Shown piece after piece: positions 9,220 through 18,795 of a stretch of DNA of 64,000 nucleotides. Made by a program: the position numbers and the translations under genes. Within the stretch, counting starts at the first letter, position 1. Every line of letters starts with the position of its first letter. The notes under the pieces were generated by a model. The model was not told the DNA's origin and made no database searches. It worked only from the letters and a program-made list of their open reading frames with translations. The stretch comes from JACVRW01 sp963808775 (lineage in GTDB: Bacteria; Actinomycetota; Thermoleophilia; Solirubrobacterales; Thermoleophilaceae): contig CAWEGR010000005.1 in assembly GCA_963808775.1 (NCBI GenBank), positions 124,001 through 188,000 on the forward strand. Direction: 5' to 3'.

Positions 9220-9222
9220 CCC

Positions 9223-9826
9223 TCAGTCGAATCGCAGACGGCTGACCGCGACGACGCCGCGCCTGCACGTCTCGACGCCCCAGCGGCCGGCCGCCGCGCG
9301 CCAGAACGGCTCGGCGGCAGGGCGTCCCGGGTCGGCCACGAGCGCCTCCGGGGCGAGCCGCGGCAACAGCTCGAGCAGCGGCGCCGCCGCGGACTGCTCG
9401 TAGAGGACGTCCGCTGCGAGCACGAGGTCGAAGGGCGCCCGGGCCACGAGCGCCTCCGGCGCCGCCCAGTCGGCCCTGAGGGTCTCGACCTCAAGCGTCG
9501 TTGGCGCGCGCGCTCCGCGCGACGAGCTCGAGCGCCTCGGGCGCGCTGTCCGTGGCGAGCACCTCGGCGCCCGCCCGAGCGGCCGCGAGGCTCGGGGGGC
9601 CGAGCCCGCAGCCGAGCTCGACCACGCGGCGCCCGCGCAGGTCGAGGCCGGCGACCTCGATCGCGAGCGCGACGCCGCTTCGCCACAGCACCGCCCAGTA
9701 GGGGGCGAGCGGCGCCCACTCGACGCCCTGGTCGTCGGGGAGCTCCGCGACCTCCTCGGGCTGAAGCACGCGCAGCGCCGCGCCGCCCGGCAGCTCCACC
9801 GCCTGCTCTACGAGGGCAGGGAGCAC
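9223..9826 (-). CDS. Class I SAM-dependent methyltransferase, METTL21/Nnt1-like (one frameshift)
   Basis: About 200-residue Rossmann methyltransferase. WAPLAPYWAVLWRSGVALA and VVELGCGLGPPSLAAARAGAEVLATD form the SAM-binding motif I and acidic loop; after an indel near 9491 the chain resumes as VETLRADWAAPE and LVLAADVLYE. The xxDVLY motif is typical of lysine or small-molecule methyltransferases of the METTL21/Nnt1 group. The GTG at 9826 overlaps the end of the xylulokinase gene by 19 bp, so it is the last gene of the sugar operon. Its role there is unclear. Confidence 0.8.
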
Positions 9827-11245
9827 GCCCTGAGCGCGGGGTAGAGGGCCCGGAACGCGGCATGGCGCTCGCGGTAGTGATCGACCCAGGCGGGGTTCGG
9901 CTCGATCGTCTCGGCCGGCCGCACGCAGGCCGCGACCGCCTCGCCGACATTCGACCAGGCTCCCGCGGCGACGCCGCCGAGCAGCGCCGCGCCGTAGGCG
10001 GCGCCCTCGTCGACGGCCACCCGCTCGAGCGGCAGCTCGAGCACGCTCGCGACGATCTCGAGCCAGAGGCGGCTGCGCGCGCCGCCGCCGGAGGCCCGCC
10101 CGAGCGCTCACCTCGATCCCGGTCTCGCGCAGCAGGTCGAGCGAGTCGCGCAGGCCGAACGCGACCCCCTCGAGCACGGCACGCGCGAGCGATCCCCGGT
10201 CGTGGCCGAGCGAGAGGCCGACGAACGCGCCGCGGACGTCCGGGTCGGCGTGCGGCGTGCGCTCGCCCGACAGGTAGGGGAGGAAGATCAGGCCGTCGGC
10301 CCCGGGTGGCACCTCGGCGGCCTCCGCGAGCAGCGTCTCGATCGGCGCGCCGCCCCCGAGCGCGTCCGTGAACCAGCGCAGCGAGCCCGCCGCGGAGAGC
10401 ATCACGCCCATCGCATGCCAGCGCTCGGGGACGGCGTGGCAGAAGGTGTGGAGCCGCGCCTCGGGATCCGCGCGGAACTCAGGCATCGAGGCGAACACGA
10501 CCCCCGACGTGCCGAGCACGACCGAGGCGGGACCTGGCCGGTCGACGCCGACGCCGAGCGCCCCGGCGGCCTGGTCGCCGGCACCCGCCGCAACCGGGAC
10601 GCCGTCGTGCCGGCCGCTCTCCTCAGGCGATTCGAGCGCGCGCGGCAGCCACTCCGCGGGGAGGTCGAGCTCGCCCGTCACCTCGTCGCTCCAGCGGCGC
10701 GAGGCCACGTCGAACAGCAGCGTTCCCGACGCATCGGCCACGTCCGTCGCGAGCTCGCCCGTGAGCGCGAGCCGCACGTAGTCCTTCGGCAGCAGCACGT
10801 GGCGGATGCGCTCGAACAGCTCCGGCTCGTGGGCGCGCATCCAGACGAGCTTCGGCGCCGTGAAGCCCGTCAGGGCGACGTTCCCGGTCAGCGCGATCAG
10901 GCGCTCGCGGCCGACGGCCGCCTCGATCTGCTCGCACTCCGCCGCCGTGCGCTGGTCGTTCCAGAGGATCGCGGGCCGCAGCGGGCGGCGCGACTCGTCG
11001 AGCGCCACGAGCCCGTGCATCTGGCCCGACAGCCCGATCCCCGCGAGCTCGCCCGCGCCGAGCGACGCGAGTGCGTCGCGGGCCGCGCCCACCCAGGCAT
11101 CGGGGTCCTGCTCAGACCAGCCCGGGTGCGGCGAGGAGAGCGGATACGGCACCTCGGCGCGCGCGATCACCTCGCCGTCCGGGTCGACCGCGAGCGCCTT
11201 GAGCGCCGATGTCCCGACGTCGATGCCCGCGAACGCGGCGCTCAC
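9808..11245 (-). CDS. xylB: Xylulokinase (FGGY carbohydrate kinase; one frameshift)
   Basis: FGGY-family kinase, about 480 residues, phosphorylating xylulose or a related ketose with ATP. Visible are the N-terminal phosphate loop GIDVGTSALKALAVD, GLSGQMHGLVALD, AILWNDQRT (substrate Asp), AGAGDQAAGALGVG, VVLGTSGVVF and LPYLSGERTPHADP. The frame breaks near 10105, where the GGGA adenosine-binding motif should be, and resumes at VLELPLERVAVDEGAAYGAALLG. The GTG start at 11245 overlaps the upstream TGA (GTGA). Position in a xylose-type ABC operon supports a pentulose substrate. Confidence 0.88.
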
Positions 11246-12246
11246 GCACCCAGCGCCGCGTACACCAGCTCGTACGCCCGCACGGCGTCCTTGCGGCTCT
11301 GCGCCTCGCGCAGCGCGGCCTCGTCGATCCGCCCGGCGACCGAGTCGATGAAGCGCCACTGGAGCACGCTGCGCCGGACGGCCTCGACGGCGTCCTCGGT
11401 GTACGGATAGAGGTCGAAGCCGAGGTGCTCGCCGTTCGAGCCGTAGTGCGCGCGGCGCAGCTCGAGCGCGAGCTCGAGGGTCTCCATGAAGGCGGTGGTT
11501 CCGACCATGTTGTCGTCGTCGAACGTGCCCCAGCCCGAGTTGGCGTGCTGGTGGCCGAGCAGCCCCTCGTCGGCGAGCAGCGCCGCGTACTCGGGCAGGT
11601 GCTCGCCGTTCATGATCAGGTGCTGCCAGTCCATGTTGACCTTGACGTTGTTCACGCCCTCGGCGCGCAGCTTGTGGATCACGTGCAGCGTCATCCCGAC
11701 GTTGCCCATCAGGATCTTCATCGCCGGCTCCGAGTTCTTGTGCTCGAGGAACACGTTGACGCCGTGCGCGGCACAGCGCTCGGCCGCGAGCCGCACCCCG
11801 TCCACGAGCCAGCGCCAGGAGTCCGCGTAGGGGGTCTGGAAGGGGTAGTTGTAGCCCTCGATCCCCGGCCAGATGATGAAGTGCGCGCCGAGGCTGCCGG
11901 CGAAGTCCGCGGCGCGCCCGGTGATCTCGAGCGCCTCCTCGCGCACCGCGCGGTCGGGGGACACGAGCCCGCCCCTGCCGAACTTCGGGTTCAGGTGAAG
12001 GCCCGACGCGATGCAGTAGATCGGGTGGCCGCCGAGCGCCGCGCGCACCTCGTCGAGGTTCTCCTCGGACAGCTCGTTCGGGTAGTGGAACTCGTAGGCG
12101 TCCATCAGGTCGCCGAGGCCGTCCACGGCGCGCGCCACCTTCTCCGCCGTGCTCTCGTCGGCGTGCTGCGGCTGGTAGCCCATCGGCACGAAGCGCGTGA
12201 TCATCGATCCCATCGCCCAGATGCCGAGGCTCGTCTTCAGGCTCAC
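11242..12246 (-). CDS. Sugar isomerase/epimerase, xylose-isomerase-like TIM barrel
   Basis: 334-residue TIM-barrel protein of the xylose isomerase-like/AP-endonuclease 2 superfamily. Likely metal ligands are in VFLEHKNSEPA (Glu), VKVNMDWQHL (Asp/His) and GHQHANSGWG (His). The length and absence of classical XylA signatures suggest a divergent aldose isomerase or ketose epimerase rather than XylA itself. The GTG at 12246 overlaps the stop of the upstream oxidoreductase (GTGA), and its own stop overlaps the kinase start, so synthesis of isomerase and kinase is probably coupled. Confidence 0.82.
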   Translation of the reverse strand: MSLKTSLGIWAMGSMITRFVPMGYQPQHADESTAEKVARAVDGLGDLMDAYEFHYPNELSEENLDEVRAALGGHPIYCIASGLHLNPKFGRGGLVSPDRAVREEALEITGRAADFAGSLGAHFIIWPGIEGYNYPFQTPYADSWRWLVDGVRLAAERCAAHGVNVFLEHKNSEPAMKILMGNVGMTLHVIHKLRAEGVNNVKVNMDWQHLIMNGEHLPEYAALLADEGLLGHQHANSGWGTFDDDNMVGTTAFMETLELALELRRAHYGSNGEHLGFDLYPYTEDAVEAVRRSVLQWRFIDSVAGRIDEAALREAQSRKDAVRAYELVYAALGA

Positions 12247-13218
12247 CTGTTCTCCTCGATCGTGATTTCGGCGCCGGCTCCCGCCGCCGCGTAGAGAGCC
12301 TCGATCGCGCGCGCCTGCCCGAGCGCGTCCACGCGCCCGAGCAACGGCTCGCCGCCGTCGGAGATCGCCCGGCTCAGGTCGTCGAGCTCGAGGCCGTAGG
12401 AGTCGACCGGAGCGAGCTCGATGCGCTCCGTCTCGCCGTCCCCTCGGCGCCACTCGATGATCGGGACGCGGCAGTGCCAGGGGTCGTCGCAGTAGAGCGA
12501 GCCCTCGGAGCCCACGAGCTCGAGCTCGTCACGCGGCGTGATGTCGAAGCCGCAGTCGAAGGACGCGGTCAGGTCGCCGGCGAAGCGCATCAGGCCGATG
12601 AAGCGCACGTCGACGCCGTTGCTCGTCACCGCCTCGGCCTGCACGCGCTCGGGCTCGCCGCAGAAGAGGCGCGCCGCGCTGACGCAGTAACAGCCCACGT
12701 CCATCAGCGAGCCGCCCTCGAGCTCCGGGCGCATGCGGATGTTGGCCGTGTCGTCGAGCCGGAACGAGAACGCCGCGTGCACGTGGCGGAGGTCGCCGAT
12801 GGCCCCCTCCGCAACGAGCTCCTGGAGCCGGTGCGTCTGCGGGTTGTGGCGCCACATGAACGCCTCGCTCAGCTGCAGGCCCGCGGCCTCCGCGGCGTCG
12901 AACGCCCGGGCCACCTCGGCCTCGCTGCGCGCCATCGGCTTCTCGCACAGCACGTGCTTGCCGGCCTCGAGCGCGCGGATCGACCACTCGACGTGCATCG
13001 AGTTCGGCAGCGAGATGTAGACGGCGTCGACGCGATCGTCCGCCCAAGAGCGCCTCGTAGGAGTCATGGGCGATCTCCAGGCCGTGCTCGCGCGCGTACT
13101 CCTCGGCGCGCGCCCGGTCGCGGCTCGCGACCGCGACGAACTCGGCGAGCTCCGCCTGCCGCGCCCCGTCGAGGACGAGGCCGTTGATCTTCGCCGTCGA
13201 GACGGCGCCGAAGCTCAC
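12243..13218 (-). CDS. Gfo/Idh/MocA-family oxidoreductase (one frameshift)
   Basis: NAD(P)-dependent sugar or inositol dehydrogenase-like protein, about 325 residues. The Rossmann N-terminus begins VSFGAVSTAKINGLVLDGARQ. The frame breaks near 13050 and continues VDAVYISLPNSMHVEWSIRALEAGKHVLCEKPMARSE, where EKP is the family signature with the catalytic Lys. GGSLMDVGCYCVSAAR supplies the Asp/Tyr-region motif. The GTG at 13218 overlaps the stop of the upstream SDR (GTGA). The operon suggests oxidation of the imported sugar or an epimerisation intermediate. Confidence 0.85.
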
Positions 13219-13918
13219 CCCCACGAGGCCTCGATCATCGGGCGGAACGACACGGTCATCATGCGCATCCCGCTCGGCCTCGTGACGGCGAAGTGGACGA
13301 CCTCCGCGACCTCCTCGGCGGACATCATCCCCTCGGTCGAGCCCGGCTCGCGACCCGTCCCCATCGCGAAGTCCGTGGCGATCCCGCCCGGGCAGATGTT
13401 CGTGACCCGCACACCCTGCTCGCGCAGCTCCTGGTCGAGGGCCCGCGTGAAGCCGAGCTGCCCGAACTTCGAGGCGTTGTAGACGGCCTCGCCCGGGAAC
13501 GCCCGCAGCCCGGCGACCGACGACAGCGACACGAAATCGCCCTTCGACTCGATCAGGTGCGGCACGGTGAAGCGCGCCGTGTGAATCGTGCCCTTGAGGT
13601 TGATGTCGATCATCGCCTCGGCGTCGGCGGGGTCGAGCTCGAGGAACGGCCCGTACGAGCCCGACCCCGGCGTTCGCCACGGCGACGTCGAGGCGCCCGA
13701 AGCGCTCGACCGCCGCAGCCACGGCCGCCTCGACCGACTCCGGCGAGCGCACGTCGCAGGCCACGGCGAGCGCGCCCTCGAGCCCGAGGTCGTCCTCGGT
13801 GCGCGAGGCGAGCGCCACGCCGAACCCGTCCGAATGGAGCCTGCGCGCCACGGCGGCGCCGACGCCCCGGCTGGCGCCGGTGATGAAGCCGCCTGCAGGC
13901 CGTCTGGACGTCGCTCAT
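13215..13918 (-). CDS. Short-chain dehydrogenase/reductase (two frameshifts)
   Basis: SDR of about 234 residues. The ATG at 13918 overlaps the permease stop (ATGA). An indel near 13895 precedes the coenzyme motif ITGASRGVGAAVARRL; a second near 13665 follows VANAGVG. The chain then runs MIDINLKGTIHTARFTVPHLIESKGDFVSLSSVAGLRAFPGEAVYNASKFGQLGFT with Ser, Tyr and Lys of the catalytic triad. Such SDRs in sugar operons usually oxidise or reduce a carbonyl of the imported sugar. Confidence 0.82.
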
Positions 13919-15159
13919 GCTCTTCCGGATTGCGTTTGCAGCCTCCTCGAGATGGAGTCGACCGCGACCGCGAGCAGCAGCACGCCGCCCGTGATGATGA
14001 ACTTCTCGCCCGAGCCGAGGCCGAGCAGGCCGAGGCCGTTGTCGATCGCGCCGATCACGAGCGCGCCGAGGATGGCGCTCTTCACGTGGCCGACGCCGCC
14101 GAACAGCGAGGTGCCGCCGATCACGGCCGCCGCGATCGAGAACAGCAGGATCTCGCCGCCGCCCGCGTTCGTGTCGACCGAGCGCAGGCGCGACGCGAGC
14201 ACGAGGCCGCCGACCGCCGCCATGAACGAGCAGATCGCGAACACCGTGATCTTGATCCGGTCCACCTTGACGCCGGCGCGCCGCGCCGCCTCGGTGTTGC
14301 CGCCGACCGCGTAGACGTAGCGGCCGAAGCGCGTCCTGTTGAGGATGAAGGTCCAGAGCAGGAAGAAGAACGCGACGACGAGGAACACGTACGGGATGCC
14401 GCGGTCGTCGTTCGCGACCCAGACCACCGCGCCGAGGGCGAGGAACAGGCCCGTCACGCGCAGGGCGATGATCGACATCGGGTCGTGGTCGAGGCCCGCC
14501 TTGCGGCGCACGCGTACCTCGTTCAGTTGCACGCCGAGGTAGATCGCCACGCAGACGAACATCAGGATCCAGGACGTCGCCTCCGGCAGGAAGTCGTTCG
14601 CCAGGCCGATCATGAAGTCGTCCTGCAGGACGACCGTGCCGCGGCTCCCGATCAAGAGCAGCACGACGCCGTTCCATGCGAGCAGGCCGGCGAGCGTCAC
14701 CACGAAGGACGGAATGCCGAGCTTGGTGATGATCACGCCGTGGAAGGTTCCGATCGCGATGCCCGAGCCGAGGGCGAGCACGATCGCCACGAAGGTGGGG
14801 ACCTCGTTGCCGTCCGGGATCAGCAGGATGGCGGCGATCACTCCAGCCACACCCGAGACGTAGCCGACCGACAGGTCGATCTCGCCCAGCAGCAGCACGA
14901 AGACGACGCCCATCGCGATGATCGCGATGGCCGCCGACTGCACGATCAGGTTGACGAAGTTGCCGGCGGTGAGGAAGCGGTCGTTCTGGGTCTGGAAGAC
15001 GATCGCGATGATGATCAGGCCGACGATGATCGGCAGCGAGCCGAGCTGCCCCGAGCGGACGTCCGTCCACCAGCTGCGGAAGACGTCGCCCGCCTTCTGG
15101 CTCTGCGGCTCGCCGGGAGGGACGGGGGGCGCGGGAGGCGCGGTCTCGGCGGTGCTCAC
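13915..15159 (-). CDS. xylH: Sugar ABC transporter permease, XylH-like
   Basis: 414-residue polytopic membrane protein of the BPD_transp_2 (ribose/xylose) family with about ten hydrophobic segments. The EAA-like signature region reads GEIDLSVGYVSGVAGV near residue 95, and YAVGGNTEAARRAGVKVDRIK near residue 300 is characteristic of sugar permeases of this family. It is longer than RbsC-type permeases owing to a central insertion with a charged loop (RVRRKAGLDHD), as in XylH. Its start overlaps the ATPase stop (ATGA-type) and its stop overlaps the next SDR. Confidence 0.9.
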   Translation of the reverse strand: MSTAETAPPAPPVPPGEPQSQKAGDVFRSWWTDVRSGQLGSLPIIVGLIIIAIVFQTQNDRFLTAGNFVNLIVQSAAIAIIAMGVVFVLLLGEIDLSVGYVSGVAGVIAAILLIPDGNEVPTFVAIVLALGSGIAIGTFHGVIITKLGIPSFVVTLAGLLAWNGVVLLLIGSRGTVVLQDDFMIGLANDFLPEATSWILMFVCVAIYLGVQLNEVRVRRKAGLDHDPMSIIALRVTGLFLALGAVVWVANDDRGIPYVFLVVAFFFLLWTFILNRTRFGRYVYAVGGNTEAARRAGVKVDRIKITVFAICSFMAAVGGLVLASRLRSVDTNAGGGEILLFSIAAAVIGGTSLFGGVGHVKSAILGALVIGAIDNGLGLLGLGSGEKFIITGGVLLLAVAVDSISRRLQTQSGRA

Positions 15160-15938
15160 GCGACCACCTCCTCGTCAGCCGCCATGCCGGGCACCTTCGA
15201 GAGCTTGCCCGCGGTGATCGCGTGGACGACCTCCTCCTCGTTCGTGTCCCTGCGCTGGAACTCGGCCACGTTCTGGCCCAGGCGCAGGACCATGATGTCG
15301 TCGGCCACCTCGAAGATGTCGTGCAGGTTGTGCGAGATCAGGATCACGCCGAGGCCCTGATCGGCGAGGCGCTTGACGAGGTCGAGCACCTGGCGCGTCT
15401 GCGCCACGCCGAGCGCGGCGGTCGGCTCGTCGAGGATCACGAGCCGCGAGTTCCACATCACGGCCTTCGCCACCGCCACGGACTGGCGCTGGCCCCCGGA
15501 TAGACCCGCCACGGTCTGGCGCACGCTGCGGATCGTCGTCACGGAGAGGCTCGAGAGCGTCTCGCGCGCGCGTGCCTCCATCTTGGTCTCGTCGAGCAGG
15601 CGGAAGGACTCGAGCTCCTCGCGACCGAGGAACATGTTCTGGACGACGTCGAGGTTGTCCGCCAGCGCGAGGTCCTGGTAGACGACCTCGATGCCGAGGT
15701 CGGACGCCTCGCGCGGGTGGTGAATCGTGACGGGCTGCCCGTCGAAGAGGACCTCGCCCCCGTCATGCCGGTAGATGCCCGCCACGCACTTGATGAGCGT
15801 TGACTTGCCGGCGCCGTTGTCGCCGACGAGCGCGGTCACGCGACCGGGCATCACCTTGAAGTCCACCTCGTGCAGCGCGATCACCGCGCCGAAGTGCTTG
15901 CTCACCTCGCGCAGCTCGAGCAGCGGAGTCTCTGCCAC
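15156..15938 (-). CDS. xylG: Sugar ABC transporter ATP-binding protein, half-size
   Basis: 260-residue single nucleotide-binding domain: Walker A GDNGAGKST near residue 38, Q-loop VVYQDLAL, signature LSGGQRQS near residue 145, Walker B LVILDEPTAA and H-loop ISHNLHD. Classical RbsA/XylG proteins carry two such domains in about 500 residues; this one has a single domain, as in FrcA-type systems, so it should act as a homodimer. It lies 91 bp downstream of the binding-protein gene, with a strong hairpin between them. Confidence 0.88.
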   Translation of the reverse strand: MAETPLLELREVSKHFGAVIALHEVDFKVMPGRVTALVGDNGAGKSTLIKCVAGIYRHDGGEVLFDGQPVTIHHPREASDLGIEVVYQDLALADNLDVVQNMFLGREELESFRLLDETKMEARARETLSSLSVTTIRSVRQTVAGLSGGQRQSVAVAKAVMWNSRLVILDEPTAALGVAQTRQVLDLVKRLADQGLGVILISHNLHDIFEVADDIMVLRLGQNVAEFQRRDTNEEEVVHAITAGKLSKVPGMAADEEVVA

Positions 15939-15977
15939 CTGCTCCCTCCTCTCCCTGGACTGAGCGGGACTCTACGC

Positions 15978-16019
15978 CGAACCGCGCCCCGGGACGCGAC
16001 GCGCCCCGGGGTCGGTTCG
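15978..16019 (-). promoter_or_regulatory. Stem-loop between binding-protein and ATPase genes
   Basis: Nested inverted repeat: CGAACC/GGTTCG outside, a 3x3 internal loop, then CCCCGGG/CCCGGGG over a 10-nt loop. It begins 11 nt after the xylF stop. By analogy with malE-malF type regions it may stabilise the upstream mRNA and limit read-through, giving more binding protein than transporter. Confidence 0.6.
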
Positions 16020-16029
16020 ATCGGTTCGG

Positions 16030-17136
16030 CTAGAGGCCGGCCTCCTGGCACTTCGACGCCAGCTTCCCGGCGCAGATGTCCTCCTTCGTCGGGAAATCGG
16101 GCTCCCCGACGTACTCCGCGATGTTGTCCTTCGTGATCGCGATCGGCTCGAGCAGGACGCTCGGAACCTCTTCCGCTCCGTTGTCGAGCGGAGTCGTCTC
16201 GGCCGTGGGCTTCTCGCCCTTCGCAAGTGCGATGGCCAGCTCGGACGCGGCGTTGACCTCTTCCGCGGCGGGCTTGTAAACGGTCATGCACTGGTCGCCG
16301 TTGAGGATGTTCTGGATGCCCTCGAGCGTGGCGTCCTGACCGGTGACCGGCACCTGCGGCAGCTTGCGCTGCTTGAGGGCCGAGATCGCGGCGTTCGCGA
16401 GACCGTCGTTGGCCGCTAGGACGCCGTCGACCTTGTTGTCATTCGCCTGCAGGATCTGCTCGAAGATCGTCAGCGCCTGCTGGTTGTCCCAGTCCGGCAC
16501 GGACTGGTCGTCGATCTCCGTCCAGTCACCCGAGTCGAACTTCGGGTTGATGACCGAGTCGTAGCCGTTCTTGAACAGCGTCGCGTTGTTGTCGGTGGGC
16601 GAACCGTTCAGCACGGCGATCTGCGGGTTCTTCGTCCCGGCAGCGTCGATGCAGCTGACGAGCCCCTCGCCCTGCAGCTTGCCGACCGCCTCGTTGTCGA
16701 AGGACACGTAGTACTCCGTGTCCTGGGTGTCGAGCGTCAGGCGGTCGTAGTCGATCACCTTGACTCCCTGCGAGGCCGCGTTGGCGGCGATCGCCGCACC
16801 CGAGCCCGAGTCGAGGTTCACGAGCAGGAGCACCTTCGCGCCGTTCGTGATCATCTGCTCGGCCTGCTGCTGCTGCGTGGACTTGTCGCCCTCCGCGTTC
16901 TGAATGTCGACCTCGACGCCGGCATCCTCGAATGCCTTCTGCAGGAACGGCCGGTCGACCGTCTCCCAGCGCACCGAGGACTTCGAGTCCGGCAGGAGCA
17001 CTCCAACGGACCCGGTCTCGCCTCCGCCGTCGCCTCCGCCACCGCCTCCACCGCCGTCGTCATCATCGTCGCCGCACGCCGCGGCGAAGCTGAGGACGGC
17101 CACGGCGGCGAACATCGCCAACCATCGCTTCGTCAC
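16030..17136 (-). CDS. xylF: Xylose-type sugar ABC transporter substrate-binding lipoprotein
   Basis: 368-residue periplasmic-binding-protein-1-like lipoprotein. The signal peptide MTKRWLAMFAAVAVLSFAAAC ends in a lipobox; Cys21 would be lipidated and is followed by an Asp then Gly linker. The mature domain starts VGVLLPDSKSSVRWETVDRPF. VIDYDRLTLDTQDTEYYVSFDNEAVGKLQ closely resembles the XylF signature. The GTG start at 17136 has a near-perfect Shine-Dalgarno (AAAGGAGGAGGGACA), the strongest in the operon, as expected for the most abundant component. It starts 49 bp after the ROK regulator stop. Confidence 0.92.
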   Translation of the reverse strand: MTKRWLAMFAAVAVLSFAAACGDDDDDGGGGGGGGDGGGETGSVGVLLPDSKSSVRWETVDRPFLQKAFEDAGVEVDIQNAEGDKSTQQQQAEQMITNGAKVLLLVNLDSGSGAAIAANAASQGVKVIDYDRLTLDTQDTEYYVSFDNEAVGKLQGEGLVSCIDAAGTKNPQIAVLNGSPTDNNATLFKNGYDSVINPKFDSGDWTEIDDQSVPDWDNQQALTIFEQILQANDNKVDGVLAANDGLANAAISALKQRKLPQVPVTGQDATLEGIQNILNGDQCMTVYKPAAEEVNAASELAIALAKGEKPTAETTPLDNGAEEVPSVLLEPIAITKDNIAEYVGEPDFPTKEDICAGKLASKCQEAGL

Positions 17137-17185
17137 TGTCCCTCCTCCTTTGGGGGTAGTTGTCCCACGCGACGGGATGCCGGGT

Positions 17186-18403
17186 TCATGCCCCGGCTCC
17201 CGCCGTCGTAAGCGTTCGGGCGAGCTCGTGATCCGACTCGCCCATTGCGAGCGCGAGCGCTCCGAGCACCTCCGCCCGGTCGCCCAGCTCGCCCGTCACC
17301 ACCTCGACCTCGCGGGCCGCGGCGGGGATCGCAAAGCGCTCCACCGCCTCCTGCAGCGGCCGCATCAGGACGTCGCCGGCCGCGGCCAGCTCGCCCCCGA
17401 TGATCACCCGCTGCGGGTTGATCAGGCTCACGAGGTTTGCCACCGCCACTCCCACGTGGCGTCCCGCGTCCGCCACCACGCGACCGCAGGCGGTGTCGCC
17501 GTCGCGTGCGTCCTCGATCAGCTCCTCCACCGTGAAGTCGTCGCCGCGGGTCGCCCGCATCAGGTCGAGCAGCGCCGGCGTCGAGGCCTGGGTCTCGAGG
17601 CAGCCGCGGTTCCCGCAGTGGCAGATGGCGCCGTTCTCGTCGACGATCGTGTGCCCGATCTCGCCGGCGGTGCCGCCGGTCCCCCGGTAGATCCGCCCGT
17701 CGACCATGAGGCCGGCGCCGACTCCGGAGGCGAGCATCACGAAGACGAGGTCGGCGACGCCCTGGCCGGCGCCGAAGCGCGCCTCGGCGAGGGCGCCGAG
17801 ATTGGCGTCGTTGTCGACGTGAACGGACATGCCGAGGCGCTCGGTCATCGCGCTCGCAGGGTGTACGCCGCTCCAGCCCGGCAGGATCGCGGGCGAGCCG
17901 ATCGCGCCGGTGGCGCGCTCGATCGGCGCTGACAGGGCCATCCCGACGCCGATCACCGATTGCGAGGAGATGCCCGCCTCGGCGAGCGCCTCGCGGAGGA
18001 GCTCCTCGGCGGCGCCGATCGACGCCTGCGCGTCGTGATCGACGTCCACGCGGGCGCGGCGCTCCGCGAGGATCTCGTACGAGAGATCCGCGACCGCCAT
18101 GTGCACCTCGTCATGCGCGAAGTCGATGCCGACGATCGCGCCGGCCGAGGGATCGAGCGTGAGCAGGATCGGGGGGCGCCCGCCCTGCGAGGCGTTCGGC
18201 GAGCCCGGGTCCCCGCGGCGCTCGACGATCAGGCCGGTCGCCTGCAGGTCTCCGACGATGCTCGACACGGTCGTGCGGGAGAGACCCGTCAGGCGGGCGA
18301 GCTCCGCCCGGCTGGCCGTTCCGCGTTGCTTGAGCGTGTCGATCACCGCTAGCCGGTTGCGTTCGCGTAGCGACTCGAGAGAGCCGGTCTGGACGCGCTG
18401 CAC
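17186..18403 (-). CDS. ROK-family transcriptional repressor (XylR-like)
   Basis: 405-residue ROK repressor. The N-terminal winged helix is GTASRAELARLTGLSRTTVSSIVGDLQATGLIVER; the ROK sugar-binding domain carries GVGAGLMVDGRIYRG, GEIGHTIV and the zinc motif CHCGNRGCLET. The longest frame starts at TTG 18439, but that TTG is part of a consensus -35 TTGACA. I therefore chose GTG 18403, 7 nt after the matching -10. As the first gene of the sugar operon it probably represses itself and the transporter until the sugar binds. Confidence 0.9.
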   Translation of the reverse strand: MQRVQTGSLESLRERNRLAVIDTLKQRGTASRAELARLTGLSRTTVSSIVGDLQATGLIVERRGDPGSPNASQGGRPPILLTLDPSAGAIVGIDFAHDEVHMAVADLSYEILAERRARVDVDHDAQASIGAAEELLREALAEAGISSQSVIGVGMALSAPIERATGAIGSPAILPGWSGVHPASAMTERLGMSVHVDNDANLGALAEARFGAGQGVADLVFVMLASGVGAGLMVDGRIYRGTGGTAGEIGHTIVDENGAICHCGNRGCLETQASTPALLDLMRATRGDDFTVEELIEDARDGDTACGRVVADAGRHVGVAVANLVSLINPQRVIIGGELAAAGDVLMRPLQEAVERFAIPAAAREVEVVTGELGDRAEVLGALALAMGESDHELARTLTTAGAGA

Positions 18404-18410
18404 GGCGGCG

Positions 18411-18439
18411 ATCCTCCTCACGCGGGAGACGTTTGTCAA
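18411..18439 (-). promoter_or_regulatory. Sigma-70-type promoter of the ROK/sugar operon
   Basis: Minus-strand TTGACA (18434-18439), 17-bp spacer, GAGGAT (18411-18416), then 7 nt to GTG 18403. The perfect -35 and spacing identify the operon promoter and imply a leaderless ROK mRNA. Confidence 0.65.
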
Positions 18440-18452
18440 GTCTCCTGAGGAA

Positions 18453-18469
18453 GTTAGCCTCTTCTTAAC
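18453..18469. promoter_or_regulatory. Possible ROK operator (GTTA-N9-TAAC)
   Basis: Short inverted repeat in an AT-rich patch just upstream of the -35 box. Only four bases per arm, so weak. Confidence 0.3.
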
Positions 18470-18503
18470 ACTGGAAAGTGCGCAGTCCTAACAAAGGCGC
18501 GCC

Positions 18504-18550
18504 CACCTTCCTGCCTGAAGCACCCATACGGTGCCCAGGGCAGGAAGGTG
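18504..18550. repeat. Nested palindrome, possible terminator or repeat element
   Basis: A 12-bp perfect outer stem (CACCTTCCTGCC with GGCAGGAAGGTG), a symmetric 4x4 internal loop, a 5-bp inner stem (GCACC/GGTGC) and a 5-nt loop CATAC. It lies between the ROK promoter and the degraded peptidase region. A similar nested palindrome occurs at 21197-21237. Confidence 0.6.
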
Positions 18551-18613
18551 ACGCCCGGCTCCGACTCAGCCGATCCGTGGTACCGCGCGAGCGCCGCCCG
18601 CCCCGGCTCGGGG

Positions 18614-18740
18614 CTAGGCGCGCCGCGCGTATGGCTCCTCGTGCAGCTCTGGCAGCGCGGCCATGAGATCCTCGTCCGAGAGCTCGCGGCCCTCGAGGTG
18701 GGCGTCGAGCTTCTGAGGTGGTGCCCAGCCGCTGCCGTGC
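18614..18740 (-). other. Possible 3' end of an unidentified minus-strand gene
   Basis: A minus-strand stretch ending in TAG encodes KLDAHLEGRELSDEDLMAA and about 15 more residues with strong G/C third positions. No start or upstream continuation is convincing, because the sequence further up is antisense to the peptidase N-terminus. The nested palindrome lies 60 bp downstream and could terminate it. The rest of 18440-18790 shows no gene I can support. Confidence 0.3.
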
Positions 18741-18795
18741 TGCGCGCCGGGGCGCGCTCGTCGAAGACGTGCAGGCAGCGTCGAGCCCGCAGACG

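Noticed and set aside
18404..18439. TTG 18439 as the ROK repressor start
   Set aside because: This TTG is part of a consensus -35 TTGACA with a properly spaced -10 and a GTG 7 nt further on.
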